A stretch of DNA of 64,000 nucleotides from Gemmatimonadaceae bacterium (GCA_019186945.1 JABAQJ010000006.1:414322-478321); one strand, 5' to 3'. Shown: positions 52,505-61,490, numbered from the stretch's first letter. The notes: a model not told the origin generated them from the sequence alone. Program-made: numbers and translations.

Positions 52505-53749
52505 CTACGCGACGAGCGCCGCCACTTCTCGCAGGCGTGGTTCAATCAGCGGTGACGGAGCGATTGCGGACTCGATCGCATCCGTTGTCTTGAGGCCGTT
52601 CCCGGTAATGCACAACACCACTTCGTCGTCAGCGCTCAGGTGACCGCTTGCGGCAAGGGACGCCGCGGCCGCGACAGTCACGCCGCCTGCCGTCTCCGCG
52701 AAAATGCCCGTGGTTTCCGCAAGCAGCCGAATACCGGCAACGAGCGCGACATCGCTCACCGCGCGGGCCCATCCACCCGATTCGAGGATCGTATGCCGCG
52801 CGGCTGGACCGTCCGCCGGCGCCCCAATGGCCAGCGAACGGGCGATCGTGTGCGGACGTTCGGGAACTAGCGTGTCCGTTCCGTGCTCGATCATGCGCAC
52901 GATCGGTGCGCAGCCTTCTGCCTGCGCTCCGAAAATGCGCGGCGTGGAGTCGAGAAAACCTGCGCGCTGAAACTCGCGGAAGCCCTTGCCCACCTTGGTC
53001 ACCAGCGATCCTCCGGCCATGGGTGCAACCACCGCCGTCGGAGAACGCCAGCCAAGCTGCTCGGCGATTTCGAACGCCACAGTCTTGGATCCCTCACCGT
53101 AGTAGGCTCGCAGGTTCACGTTCACGATTCCCCATCCGAATCGGTCGGCGACCTGCGCACACAACCGGTTCACGTCATCATAGGTTCCCCGCACGCGGAC
53201 GAGATGCGCACCAAAGACCGCGGTAGCGAGGATCTTCGCCTGCTCGAGCGATTCCGGAATGAAAATCCACGCTGGAAGGCCAGCGCGGGCAGCATGTGCA
53301 GCCACGGCATTGGCGAGGTTACCAGTCGACGCGCAGCCAACGACATCCAGTCCGAAAGCCCGAACCGCGTTCAACGCCGTGGAGACCACGCGATCCTTGA
53401 ACGAGAGCGACGGGAAGGAGAGCGCATCGTTCTTGATCCAGCATCGGGCCACCCCGAGTCGATCTGCCAGCGCCGGCGCATCGATCAGCGGTGTCCACCC
53501 TGTGTCAGTCGACTCGACAGGTTCTCCGGTAAACGGGAGCCACTCGCGATACCGCCAGAGCGATCGTGGCCGCGCCGCAATGACTTCCGGCGTTGGGAGG
53601 CGTCGCTCGACGTCGTACACGGGCTCCAGCGGGCCCAGGCAGTCCTGGCAAATGTGCACCGGTGCAGCATCCTGCTTTCTGCCGCAGCGTGCACAGGCAA
53701 GCGGGAGTGCGATGAGCGTCGACGTCGGTGCCAGCGTCGCGGCGCTCAT
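52505..53749 (-). CDS. thrC: threonine synthase
   Basis: A 414-residue fold-type II PLP enzyme converting O-phosphohomoserine to threonine. The N-terminal zinc-ribbon-like CARCGRKQDA with ICQDCLGPLEPVYDV is usual for this class. WTPLIDAPALADRLG and the PLP Lys in SFPSLSFKDRVVSTA follow, then ASTGNLANAVAAHAARAG, VAPMAGGSLVTKV and CITGNGLKTTDAI. ATG 53749 overlaps the homoserine dehydrogenase stop (ATGA); a long upstream in-frame extension lies inside that gene. The adjacent sulfur carrier raises the possibility that it, or a relative, uses a thiocarboxylated carrier, but the plain assignment is favoured. Confidence 0.92.
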   Translation of the reverse strand: MSAATLAPTSTLIALPLACARCGRKQDAAPVHICQDCLGPLEPVYDVERRLPTPEVIAARPRSLWRYREWLPFTGEPVESTDTGWTPLIDAPALADRLGVARCWIKNDALSFPSLSFKDRVVSTALNAVRAFGLDVVGCASTGNLANAVAAHAARAGLPAWIFIPESLEQAKILATAVFGAHLVRVRGTYDDVNRLCAQVADRFGWGIVNVNLRAYYGEGSKTVAFEIAEQLGWRSPTAVVAPMAGGSLVTKVGKGFREFQRAGFLDSTPRIFGAQAEGCAPIVRMIEHGTDTLVPERPHTIARSLAIGAPADGPAARHTILESGGWARAVSDVALVAGIRLLAETTGIFAETAGGVTVAAAASLAASGHLSADDEVVLCITGNGLKTTDAIESAIAPSPLIEPRLREVAALVA

Positions 53750-54732
53750 GCGGCCACCCGCGTCGTACGCGTACCAGCCAGAGCGCGGGCCGCAGCGATC
53801 ACGTCGCCCAACAGTGCGGAGGCTGTTCGGGTTCCACCGGCGCCACCGCCACTCCATACGAGGGGACCAGCAAGCGCGGTCCGGAGCTCGACCACGTTGA
53901 GCGCATCGCTGGCGGTGGCCAATGGATCGCTCGCCTCGAGTGCGGTGGGCCGCACAGCGGCGTGCACTGTCTGGTCGATGTGGGCGCTCGCCACCAATCG
54001 CACACGCTGGCCGATACGGGCAGCCTCGCGCACGTGGCTCTCGATTGCCGACGTGATACCGCCTGAACGGACGTCGCGAAGGGACACGGGCCTGCGCCAC
54101 GCCAGTGTGCAGAGCAGCGCGAGCTTGGCGGCGGCGTCCGCGCCGCTCAGATCGAGGTCTGCGTTCTCTTCCGCGTAGCCGTGCTGTTGTGCGAGCGCCA
54201 GACCGTCTGCGAAGGTTGCGCCGCGCTCGACGTGGGACAGCACGCAAGTCGTCGTTCCGTTCAGCACGCCGCGAATCGAGAGAATCTCCTCGCCGGCCAG
54301 AGACTCACGCAGCGCACGGACGATCGGGACCGCGGCAGCAACGGCAGCTTCGATCTGCAGGCGGGGTTCGCCATCGGCGAGCGCAGTGAGTAGCGCGGGT
54401 TCGGCAGCGACGGCGAACTTGTTTGCGGTAACGACCGTGGCGCCGCGGTCGAGCCCGCGCTGCAACCAGTGCGAGGCGCCAAGGGCACCACTCGCTTCGA
54501 CGATGATATCGAGCGAGGGCTCGTCCGCTATCTGCAGCGCATCGTCCGTGACGACGACGCCGTGTAAACGCGTCCGGTGTTTCGCGGGCTGCCTGACGGC
54601 GACACGAGCCAGATGCAATCTGACTCCGAGCGATCTTTCTATTGCGTCAGCGCGCTGGCGGAGCGCGGTGGCAAAGGCCGAACCGACCGTTCCGTGGCCG
54701 ATCAGTCCAAGGCGAATGACAGGTGCTGGCAT
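53746..54732 (-). CDS. hom: homoserine dehydrogenase
   Basis: A 328-residue NAD(P)-dependent enzyme reducing aspartate semialdehyde to homoserine. IRLGLIGHGTVGSAFATAL is the nucleotide site, TVVTANKFAVA is the conserved TANK motif with the catalytic Lys, SIRGVLNGTTTCVLS and GYAEENADLDLSGADAAAKL are the substrate region. It is short and lacks the C-terminal ACT domain, so threonine feedback through ACT is not expected; control may lie in the leader, which contains a terminator-like hairpin. First gene of the four-gene operon; ATG 54732. Confidence 0.94.
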   Translation of the reverse strand: MPAPVIRLGLIGHGTVGSAFATALRQRADAIERSLGVRLHLARVAVRQPAKHRTRLHGVVVTDDALQIADEPSLDIIVEASGALGASHWLQRGLDRGATVVTANKFAVAAEPALLTALADGEPRLQIEAAVAAAVPIVRALRESLAGEEILSIRGVLNGTTTCVLSHVERGATFADGLALAQQHGYAEENADLDLSGADAAAKLALLCTLAWRRPVSLRDVRSGGITSAIESHVREAARIGQRVRLVASAHIDQTVHAAVRPTALEASDPLATASDALNVVELRTALAGPLVWSGGGAGGTRTASALLGDVIAAARALAGTRTTRVAA

Positions 54733-54779
54733 GAGATCCTATCTCCCCCACTCGCCCTCCCGTTGCGTGATCGGGGACG

Positions 54780-54808
54780 AAAAAGTCCCGACGGCAGCGC
54801 CTCGGGAC
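54780..54808 (-). terminator. intrinsic terminator or attenuator in the hom leader
   Basis: Read leftward, GTCCCGA pairs with TCGGGAC (54802-54808 with 54785-54791), an inner GGC/GCC extends the stem, and five T residues follow at once (54784-54780). It lies 47 bp before the hom ATG and downstream of a promoter-like pair at 54882-54910, so it would stop transcription before hom unless disrupted. CCACTCG just before it (complement of 54808-54814) can pair with CGAGTGG after it (complement of 54748-54754), near the hom ribosome-binding site. It could instead terminate the upstream VWA gene. Confidence 0.6.
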
Positions 54809-54881
54809 GAGTGGCTGTTTAGCGGTTTTTTTCGTGGCCGCAAGTTGCCGTAAATCGCCACGTGATTCAGTTGTGGGATCG

Positions 54882-54910
54882 AGTCTATCCGCGGCCTTCG
54901 CGTCGCGCAA
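54882..54910 (-). promoter_or_regulatory. candidate promoter of hom operon
   Basis: Read leftward: TTGCGC, 17 bases, TAGACT. The -10 matches TATAAT at four of six positions and the -35 keeps TTG. A start near 54875 gives a leader of about 140 bases containing the terminator-like hairpin. Found by eye. Confidence 0.4.
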
Positions 54911-54966
54911 GGGGTGGAGCCGCTCGACCCGGTACGGATGCCGGATGGGGACGAACGGGGCACCGT

Positions 54967-56244
54967 TCAGGTCACACGCGAGGTCTTCCTGCGAAGGAAG
55001 TCCATGAGGATGTATTGACCGAGCGTCATCGTGTTCGTGAAGTAGGCCTTGCCGCGAGCGAGGGCGGCGACGCGCTTCACGAACTCGACCAGGGCGCGAT
55101 CGCGTGCGAGCATGAAGGTGTTGATGGCGATCCCCGCGCGGCGGCAAGCGGTAACCTCCTTCAGCGTGGCGGCGAGAACGTCGTCATCCAGCCCCATCGC
55201 GTTCTTGTACACGATGCCGTTGGGCAGTGTGAGCGCGCTGGGTTTCCCGTCCGTGATCATGACGATCTGTCGCATGTCCTTCTTCTGCGCGAGCAGCAGT
55301 CGTCGCGACAGGCGGAGTCCTTCTGCGGTGTTGGTGTGGTATGGGCCGACCTGTGCACTGGTCAGTGTGGCGATCGGAATCTCTTCGGCCGAGTCGTGGA
55401 AGAGGACGACGCGGATCGAGTCGCCGGGGAACCTCGTGCGGATCAGGTGCGTCAGCGCGAGCGCGACTTTCTTGGCCGGCGTGAAACGGTCCTCGCCGTA
55501 GAGGATCATCGAGTGCGAGCAGTCCAGCATCAACACCGTGGCACAGGAGGAGCGATACTCCGACTGGCGCACCATCAGGTCCGAGTACTCGATGTCCATG
55601 GGGACGTCGAGCGATCCGCGCGCGAGCGCGCGCTTGAGCGTCTCATTGACGTCGATATTGAGAGTGTCGCCGTACTCGTACGCCTTGCTCCAACCGTCAG
55701 CCTCCACGCCTGTGGAGAGGTCCGCGGTGTCGTGACTGCCGGCACTGGACCTTCCGAACGAACCGAGCAGATGGTGCAGGGAGCGATAGCCGAGGAAGTC
55801 AATGCCCCTGTCCGTCAGCCGAAACTCGACGTCTTTCGCGGCGGCTCGCGCAAGTCCTCCGGGGCCTTCCACGGCGGTGTGAGAATCCGCGATCTGCGCT
55901 GGGGCGGTGAGCGTGACATAGCCTGCGTCCGCCAGGCGCTGGACGACGGCATCGAGGAGTGCGGATAATCTGGTTCGTGCGTCGGTTTCGTCGAGACCCC
56001 GCAGGGCGTTCAGCATGTCGGGCGTGAATTGTCCGCTGTCGATGAGCGCGTCCAGGATAGCCTGTTTGAGTGCCTCGAGGGACCGATCGGGATCCTGGTC
56101 GGTGTCTCCCCACCCGGAGTGCGCTGGGGGTCCGCCGGCGAAGCCGGATTGCAGCAGGAAGTCGGCGAGCTGCTCCAGCAACTGTTCGACGTCGACGGCG
56201 TCGGCGGCTTCCGGGCTGAACTTCGTATAGGTATGGAACCGCAT
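54967..56244 (-). CDS. VWA-domain protein, Mg-chelatase-D/CoxE-like
   Basis: A 425-residue protein. The N-terminal 220 residues are helical and acidic; the C-terminal von Willebrand A domain has an intact metal-binding site: [16 protein letters not shown] (DxSxS), the Thr in [11 protein letters not shown], and [12 protein letters not shown]. Proteins of this kind work with MoxR/ChlI-type AAA ATPases in metal insertion or complex maturation. A matching ATPase lies at 58217-59644, separated by an MFS gene and a kinase-like gene. ATG 56244 has a normal N-terminus. The gene ends 235 bp upstream of hom. Confidence 0.85.
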   Translation of the reverse strand: MRFHTYTKFSPEAADAVDVEQLLEQLADFLLQSGFAGGPPAHSGWGDTDQDPDRSLEALKQAILDALIDSGQFTPDMLNALRGLDETDARTRLSALLDAVVQRLADAGYVTLTAPAQIADSHTAVEGPGGLARAAAKDVEFRLTDRGIDFLGYRSLHHLLGSFGRSSAGSHDTADLSTGVEADGWSKAYEYGDTLNIDVNETLKRALARGSLDVPMDIEYSDLMVRQSEYRSSCATVLMLDCSHSMILYGEDRFTPAKKVALALTHLIRTRFPGDSIRVVLFHDSAEEIPIATLTSAQVGPYHTNTAEGLRLSRRLLLAQKKDMRQIVMITDGKPSALTLPNGIVYKNAMGLDDDVLAATLKEVTACRRAGIAINTFMLARDRALVEFVKRVAALARGKAYFTNTMTLGQYILMDFLRRKTSRVT

Positions 56245-56356
56245 CGGGGACTCCGGGGGCGGCAGAGGCTATCAGGAGACTTAGGAACGGGGCCGCGTGG
56301 TCGCAACCGGCCCAATCGGCGGCGCAGTCGCGCGGGAGGCAGCGTACTTTTGTCGC

Positions 56357-57583
56357 GTGGTCGCCAACCTTCCTTCGCTAAATCCGTTTCGCGTCCTGGT
56401 TACCCACCGGAACTTCCGTCGATTCTGGGTAGGTCAGACGCTGTCCCTGATCGGAACCTGGATGCAGTCGATGGGGCAGGGATGGCTTGCGCTACAGCTC
56501 TCGGATAGCGCGTTCGTTGTTGGACTGGTGGCTGCCGCGGGCTCGCTGCCGATTCTGCTGTTTTCGCTTTACGCGGGTGTGGTCGTGGATCGCTCCGACA
56601 AACTCCGTCTGGTGAAGATCGCCCAGTCGCTGCTCCTCCTGGAGGCTGGCGTGTTGTGGTGGTTCACGTGGTCGGGGCACATCACCATTCCGATCCTGAT
56701 CGCGCTCGCACTGTTCAGCGGCATGGTGGGGAGCCTGGAGATTCCGGCGCGCCAGTCGTTGATGATCGACCTGGTCGGGCGAGACGATCTTCGCGACGCG
56801 ATAGCACTCAACTCGAGCGGCTTCAACCTCGCGCGCATCCTGGGGCCATCGCTTGGCGCGCTGATCATCGCCAACTTCGGTCTTGCGTGGTGCTTCGGCG
56901 TTAATGCGCTCAGCTACCTCACGGTGCTCGTCAGTCTCGCGTCCATTGCATTGCCGAAGATGGTCCCGCCGGTCATTCAGTCACCGTGGGCAGGAATGCG
57001 CGACGGACTGCTGTACGTGCTGCACGATCGCCCGGTACGGGGCCTGGTGGAGATGGTGGCGACGTTCTCAGTGCTGGGCATCCCGTACCTGGCGCTAATG
57101 CCCGTGTACGCGCGCGATCAGCTTGGGTTGGGTGCCGGCGGATACGGACTGATGCTCGCAGCTGTGGGGATTGGTGGTTTGGCTGGGGCACTTGGGTTGG
57201 CGGCTGTCGGCCGGCGAGTTCGGCGGGGGCGCCTGCTTACGGTGTCCGCGCTCGGGTATGCGGCGAGCCTGGTTGCGGTGGGCGCGGTGCGGTCGCCACG
57301 GGCGGCCGTCCCGCTGCTTCTGGTCACCGGATGCCTGATGATCGTCACCAACGCGTTAGGCAACGGTCTGCTGCAGTCGCTGGTGCCGGACGAATATCGT
57401 GGCAGGCTGATGTCGATCTACTCGTTGATCGCGGTCGGTCTTCCGCAAGTAGTCGGTGCCTTCGGTGCCGGTGCGATCGCGAAGGTCGTGGGCGTCGACT
57501 GGTCGATCGCGGGCACGGCCGCGGCCATGCTTGTATATGGCATCGTGGCGTTCCGCCGGTATCCGGAGATCCGTCGGATCTAG
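56357..57583 (+). CDS. MFS transporter (EntS/MFS_3-like)
   Basis: About 408 residues with twelve hydrophobic segments. NFRRFWVGQTLSLIGTWMQS near the N-terminus and LYAGVVVDRSDKLRLVKIAQ (the loop 2-3 motif G-x3-D-R) mark the group related to enterobactin exporters; PDEYRGRLMSIYSL follows in the second half. The start is uncertain: GTG 56357 gives a short N-terminal tail, GTG 56297 would add 20 residues. It stands alone, divergent from the VWA gene. The substrate is unknown. It ends 6 bp from the convergent cytidylate-kinase-like gene. Confidence 0.85.
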   Translation: MVANLPSLNPFRVLVTHRNFRRFWVGQTLSLIGTWMQSMGQGWLALQLSDSAFVVGLVAAAGSLPILLFSLYAGVVVDRSDKLRLVKIAQSLLLLEAGVLWWFTWSGHITIPILIALALFSGMVGSLEIPARQSLMIDLVGRDDLRDAIALNSSGFNLARILGPSLGALIIANFGLAWCFGVNALSYLTVLVSLASIALPKMVPPVIQSPWAGMRDGLLYVLHDRPVRGLVEMVATFSVLGIPYLALMPVYARDQLGLGAGGYGLMLAAVGIGGLAGALGLAAVGRRVRRGRLLTVSALGYAASLVAVGAVRSPRAAVPLLLVTGCLMIVTNALGNGLLQSLVPDEYRGRLMSIYSLIAVGLPQVVGAFGAGAIAKVVGVDWSIAGTAAAMLVYGIVAFRRYPEIRRI

Positions 57584-57588
57584 CGGCC

Positions 57589-58212
57589 TCACCAGCCGCG
57601 GGCCCGGGCCGCGCGGACGATCGCGTCCGATGCTCCGTCGATGCCTAACGACGACGTGTTCAGGCAGAGGTCGTAGTTGGTCGCCGCCAGCCAATTCCGG
57701 TGCCAGTACCGGCGCACGTACGTCTCGCGGCGCCGGTTCATCTCCCGCACACGGTGCCTGGCCTCGTCAGCGGCCGTACCGTCGCGCGCCTGAACCCGCG
57801 CCACCAGCGCGTCCTCTGGGGCACAACACAACGCATGGATCGCGTCTGCCCGACTGGCGAGGCTGGCCTGGGCACCACGTCCGACCAGCACGACCGGCCC
57901 GCGCGCCACGGCCTCGTGGATGACGTGCCGGGTCACCTCCAGCAAACGCTCCTCGGTCGGCGGCAATGGCGTGTGCATGGGAGCGGAGACGATCTCGCTG
58001 GCGCCGAAGGCGAAGGCGTCGGCAATTCGCTCGGCAAGTGACGGGACGCGCTCTTCGATCGCCTGTACATGGGCCGGCGTGGCATGCAGACCCTGCGCGA
58101 CCTTCTCGACGAACGCGTTGTCCAGCAGCGTCCAGCCGAGCGACTCGGCAACGCGGGCTGCTACCTCCGAGCCACCCGATCCAAACTGGCGCGAGATCGT
58201 AATGACCGGCAT
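57589..58212 (-). CDS. cytidylate kinase-like family protein
   Basis: A 207-residue P-loop protein. PVITISRQFGSGGSEVAARV holds a shortened P-loop (GSGGSE rather than GKS/T) typical of the cytidylate-kinase-like group; WTLLDNAFVEKVA, VVLVGRGAQASL and the Arg-rich lid MNRRRETYVRRYW follow. Because the P-loop lacks the usual Lys-Ser/Thr, nucleotide kinase activity is uncertain. ATG 58212 begins 4 bp after the AAA ATPase stop, so the two are probably co-transcribed. The CGTTAGGC near its 3' end supplies a rare TTA Leu codon. Confidence 0.82.
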   Translation of the reverse strand: MPVITISRQFGSGGSEVAARVAESLGWTLLDNAFVEKVAQGLHATPAHVQAIEERVPSLAERIADAFAFGASEIVSAPMHTPLPPTEERLLEVTRHVIHEAVARGPVVLVGRGAQASLASRADAIHALCCAPEDALVARVQARDGTAADEARHRVREMNRRRETYVRRYWHRNWLAATNYDLCLNTSSLGIDGASDAIVRAARARGW

Positions 58213-58216
58213 CGAC

Positions 58217-59644
58217 CTAGGCGGAGTACCCGCTTCCGAAGGGATCCTGTCCAGGCCGCCGCTTGGTCTCGCGCCCCGACCGATCGTACCGCCCGGTTTC
58301 GCTGCGAGCGATCCGGCGACGTGCAACCAGCGATTCGAGCACCAGTTCGCAGGCTGCGGCCGACGTCGGCGCGTCGATTTCCCTCGCCAGTCCGACGCGA
58401 TGCACCAGTGACAGGAGGCCAGGGACCGTACCGAATGCACGATGCAAAGTGGCCGCGTCGACCTCATCCGTCACCTGCAACGCCGCTCCAGCGTCAAACC
58501 ACATCACGACTTCGTCGGTGTCCGTGCCATCAGCGCGCGCTCGAAACGTTGCGTCGGCGGCTCGCCGGATCAGTTCGCGGGCGATCGCTGCCGCCCCGGT
58601 CAGTTCCCCCTCGTACTCCAGTTCGAGCTTCCCGGTGATCGCCGGAAGCGCAGCGTAGAGATCGGAGATGCGCGGCACGATCTCGCGTTCGCCCAGGCGA
58701 ATCGCACGCCGCTCGGCGTTCGACAGGACGTTCTCGAGGAGCGAGATCGGCAGGCGTTGCGACACGCCAGACCGGCGATCGATCCGCTTGTCGGCCCTCG
58801 CTTCGAATGCGACGCGTTCGACGACCTCCGCGAGGAAATCCGGTACTCGCACCGGGAGCGACGCTCTGACGAAATCGACCTCCTGTGCCGTGATCATCAT
58901 GCCCAGCTCGACCGTCTCCGGGTAGTGCGTCACCACCTCGCTTCCGATACGATCCTTGAGTGGCGTGATGATCTTCCCACGCGCGGTGTAGTCTTCGGGA
59001 TTCGCGGTGAAGCAGAGAAGCACATCGAGCGGCAGTCGAATCGGATAGCCTTTGATCTGGACGTCGCCTTCCTGCATGATGTTGAAGAGTCCGACCTGGA
59101 CTTTCCCCGCCAGATCCGGCAGCTCATTCAGCGCGAAGATCCCGCGATTCGCCCGCGGCAGCATGCCGTAGTGCATGGTGAGTTCGTCGGAAAGGACGTG
59201 GCCGCCGCGAGCGGCGCGAATCGGGTCCACGTCGCCGATGATGTCCGCGATTGTCACGTCTGGCGTGGCCAGCTTCTCCACATAACGACTGTCGCGAGTG
59301 ACCCACGCGATCGGAGTTGCTTCGCCCAATTCGTCGATGCGCTGCCGCGCGAACTTGGAGATCGGGGCGTACGGGTTGTCGTTGATCTCGCTGCCTTCGA
59401 CGACCGGGATCGCTTCGTCGAGCAGTGCGGTGAGGGCGCGGAGCAGGCGGGACTTTGCCTGTCCGCGCAGCCCGAGGAGAATGAAATGATGCCGCGACAG
59501 GAGCGCGTTGACGATCTGCGGCATCACAGTGTCGTCGTATCCGATGACGCCCGGGAAAAGCGCTTCGCCGCTCTTGAGCCTGGCGAGCAGGTTTGCACGC
59601 ACTTCGTCACGCACGGACCGGAGCACTCGCTCCGGGCGTCCCAT
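58217..59644 (-). CDS. MoxR/Mg-chelatase-I-like AAA ATPase
   Basis: A 475-residue ATPase. The ATP site is a variant Walker [18 protein letters not shown], after an entry [31 protein letters not shown] is the Walker B/NELP motif of ChlI/MoxR proteins, and [17 protein letters not shown] is sensor 1. [14 protein letters not shown] is the arginine-finger region. ATG 59644 follows GAAGGA; the longer upstream in-frame sequence is Cys/Arg-rich and unlike the family. The likely partner is the VWA protein at 54967. It probably remodels or loads a cofactor into an unknown target. Confidence 0.88.
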   Translation of the reverse strand: MGRPERVLRSVRDEVRANLLARLKSGEALFPGVIGYDDTVMPQIVNALLSRHHFILLGLRGQAKSRLLRALTALLDEAIPVVEGSEINDNPYAPISKFARQRIDELGEATPIAWVTRDSRYVEKLATPDVTIADIIGDVDPIRAARGGHVLSDELTMHYGMLPRANRGIFALNELPDLAGKVQVGLFNIMQEGDVQIKGYPIRLPLDVLLCFTANPEDYTARGKIITPLKDRIGSEVVTHYPETVELGMMITAQEVDFVRASLPVRVPDFLAEVVERVAFEARADKRIDRRSGVSQRLPISLLENVLSNAERRAIRLGEREIVPRISDLYAALPAITGKLELEYEGELTGAAAIARELIRRAADATFRARADGTDTDEVVMWFDAGAALQVTDEVDAATLHRAFGTVPGLLSLVHRVGLAREIDAPTSAAACELVLESLVARRRIARSETGRYDRSGRETKRRPGQDPFGSGYSA

Positions 59645-60188
59645 TGGAGAGTCCTTCAGTTCGCGGAGCGTACGCGGAAAGTTCAATGCGGAAGACACCG
59701 AAGCGTCAAGCGTAGACTGGTGCTGGTGAGACGGGGGGGTTCGTACGCTATCCGATGGGCAACGTCGGGCAAAGTGGGCACGTGGGCAGAGCCACGCATA
59801 CAGAACTGATTCACTCAACCAATCGCTGCGCCTTCGTCCTCGTACTTGTAAGTCATTGGAAGCGCATCGTCTAGGACACTGACAGCGCTGCAGCCCTGGC
59901 TTCGAGCTAGCAGTCGACATCTTGAGAATGTCTCATTCCTCGTGCTGGCGCCACGCTTCGAAACGTGTTGGCATACTTGGACTTGGGAGCGAATGTGACT
60001 CTTGACAGCGGGGCGGGCCGCCGTAGATTTTTCGCGGTCGTATTAATGAGGGAACTGCCGTACTGCTTTGTCGAGGTCGGCAGCAGTGTGAAGTTGTTGA
60101 AGTTGCAGTGCCTATTTGGCGTCCATGCGGTGACGCTTTGTTCGATAGACCGCCACAGTGATCCCGACTTCCCCTTAGGAGAACCCCC
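59645..60188. other. intergenic region upstream of the AAA ATPase and the small lipoprotein
   Basis: About 545 bp, A/T-richer than the genes. It carries a good sigma-70-like promoter for the lipoprotein (60002-60029) and presumably the promoter of the leftward ATPase unit. No convincing gene, tRNA or repeat was seen. Confidence 0.45.
60002..60029 (+). promoter_or_regulatory. candidate sigma-70 promoter of the small lipoprotein gene
   Basis: TTGACA, a 16-base spacer and TAGATT. The -35 is perfect and the -10 matches four of six positions. A start near 60036 gives an untranslated leader of about 150 bases before ATG 60189. Confidence 0.45.
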
Positions 60189-60359
60189 ATGAAGCGCCTT
60201 GCCCTCGTCGCCGCCGTGTTCGCCATTGTCGCCTGTGCCCCGAAGGAGGAAGCTCCGGCCGTGGATAGCGCCGCTGCTCCCGCCGCGGCCCCGGCGCCGG
60301 CACCAGTCGACAGCGCGATGAAGATGGATTCCGGCATGAAGATGGATTCCGCCAAGTAG
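60189..60359 (+). CDS. small Met/Ala/Pro-rich lipoprotein
   Basis: A 56-residue protein. MKRLALVAAVFAIVAC is a complete lipoprotein signal with lipobox IVAC, so the mature chain is only about 41 residues: an acidic start (APKEEAPAVDS), an Ala/Pro spacer and two copies of MKMDS(G/A). AGGAGA precedes the ATG by nine bases, a sigma-70-like promoter lies upstream, and a strong hairpin follows the stop, so it has all the parts of an independently expressed gene. The two MKMDS units come from an 18-bp tandem repeat. Function unknown; Met/Asp-rich repeats could bind metal ions. Confidence 0.78.
   Translation: MKRLALVAAVFAIVACAPKEEAPAVDSAAAPAAAPAPAPVDSAMKMDSGMKMDSAK
60318..60353 (+). repeat. 18-bp tandem duplication in the lipoprotein gene
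   Basis: ATGAAGATGGATTCCGGC (60318-60335) is followed by the same 18 bases with one change (60336-60353). It encodes MKMDSG-MKMDSA. Confidence 0.9.
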
Positions 60360-60384
60360 TAGCTGGCGGTTACATCCATAACGT

Positions 60385-60421
60385 GACGCGGGGCGCGATC
60401 CTGAGGATCGCGCCCCGCGTC
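60385..60421. terminator. perfect 17-bp hairpin between convergent genes
   Basis: GACGCGGGGCGCGATCC (60385-60401) pairs perfectly with 60405-60421 around a TGA loop. It lies between the lipoprotein stop (60359) and the YgfZ-like stop (60441). No T-tract; a likely bidirectional terminator. Confidence 0.82.
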
Positions 60422-60440
60422 GCGTCAGTCCCCGAACGTA

Positions 60441-61490
60441 TCACACGAAGGGCAGGTCGACGACCTGCCCTTCGATACGCGAGTCGCCAGCTAGCACTCG
60501 CGTCCCGGCCTCGACATCGCGGCGGATCATGGCGAGGGCGATTCCGCCCAACCGAGGAGAAAGCGCCACACTCCGCACGTCGCCAATGGCCTTGTCATCC
60601 CTGGTCGCAAGTGCGGATCCCGGTGGCGGGAGGGAGTCATCCGGCAGGAGCAACCCTCGCAAGTGTCGATTGACATGCCCCCGGAAGTGCAGGCGCGCTA
60701 CGGTCTCCTGTCCGGTGTAGCATCCTTTCGTATACGAGATGGCGTGGTGCTGGTCCAAGTTCGCTTCCTGCGCCAGCGTAGTGTCATCCATGTCCCGGCC
60801 CCACTCTGGTCGGCCGGCTTCGACCCGGATGACGTCGGCGGTGACCGCGCCGGCAGGCACAACACCGCCGTCGGCCACTCGGCGCCACCATGTTTCGAAG
60901 GCGTCCGCAGGCACCCAGATCTCGAAGCCGTTCGAGCCCGAGTCGGGGATACAGGCGACGAAGCCTGACGACGCGTCTGCGTCCAGCGGGCGATGTGCAT
61001 ACGGCGCAAGATCGAGAAGCAACGACGTCCCGATACCCAGTACGCCCGCAAGGCTCGATGCCGCTGCGGGCCCATAAATACCGAGCGTCGCATACGCGGT
61101 CGTTAGATCCTCATAGCGGGCGAGTCGCGGATTGATGTACTTTCGCACGATGCTCCACCACCCCTCCCATGCCAGGGGGGCGACGTCCAGCCACAATGCG
61201 TCCTGCCGTGCGTAGATGCGGAGATCGGCAACGATCTTGCCCTTCAACGTCAATGCGGCGGCATACAGCCCGTGCGACGGCCCTAGCGCGACGACATCGT
61301 TGGTCACGAGCCCCGTCAGCATGCTTCGCGCCTGCTCACCCGCCAGCAGCATTCGTCCGCGCGCCCGCCGGTCGATCAGTACCGCACCGGAACGGAACGC
61401 CGCGTACTCCTCGGCCGGACCGCTGATGTACGCAGGTAGGCGATACGGGTTGTCGCTGGCAGGCCGTCGACTACGAACCGGGTCTGTCAT
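60441..61490 (-). CDS. ygfZ: YgfZ/GcvT-like folate-binding protein
   Basis: A 349-residue tetrahydrofolate-binding protein that helps iron-sulfur cluster enzymes. The hallmark KGCYTGQETVARLHFRG holds the conserved Cys near residue 245; RMLLAGEQARSMLTGLVTND and RVEAGRPEWGRDMD are the folate-binding domain motifs shared with aminomethyltransferases. ATG 61490 overlaps the HAD gene stop (ATGA). It is last in the glcE-glcF-HAD-ygfZ operon, fitting a role in maintaining the 4Fe-4S subunit encoded upstream. Confidence 0.9.
   Translation of the reverse strand: MTDPVRSRRPASDNPYRLPAYISGPAEEYAAFRSGAVLIDRRARGRMLLAGEQARSMLTGLVTNDVVALGPSHGLYAAALTLKGKIVADLRIYARQDALWLDVAPLAWEGWWSIVRKYINPRLARYEDLTTAYATLGIYGPAAASSLAGVLGIGTSLLLDLAPYAHRPLDADASSGFVACIPDSGSNGFEIWVPADAFETWWRRVADGGVVPAGAVTADVIRVEAGRPEWGRDMDDTTLAQEANLDQHHAISYTKGCYTGQETVARLHFRGHVNRHLRGLLLPDDSLPPPGSALATRDDKAIGDVRSVALSPRLGGIALAMIRRDVEAGTRVLAGDSRIEGQVVDLPFV

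Noticed and set aside
58442..59809. 455-residue + strand frame antisense to the AAA ATPase
   Set aside because: Shadow frame rich in Arg, Asp and His; the ATPase motifs are on the other strand.
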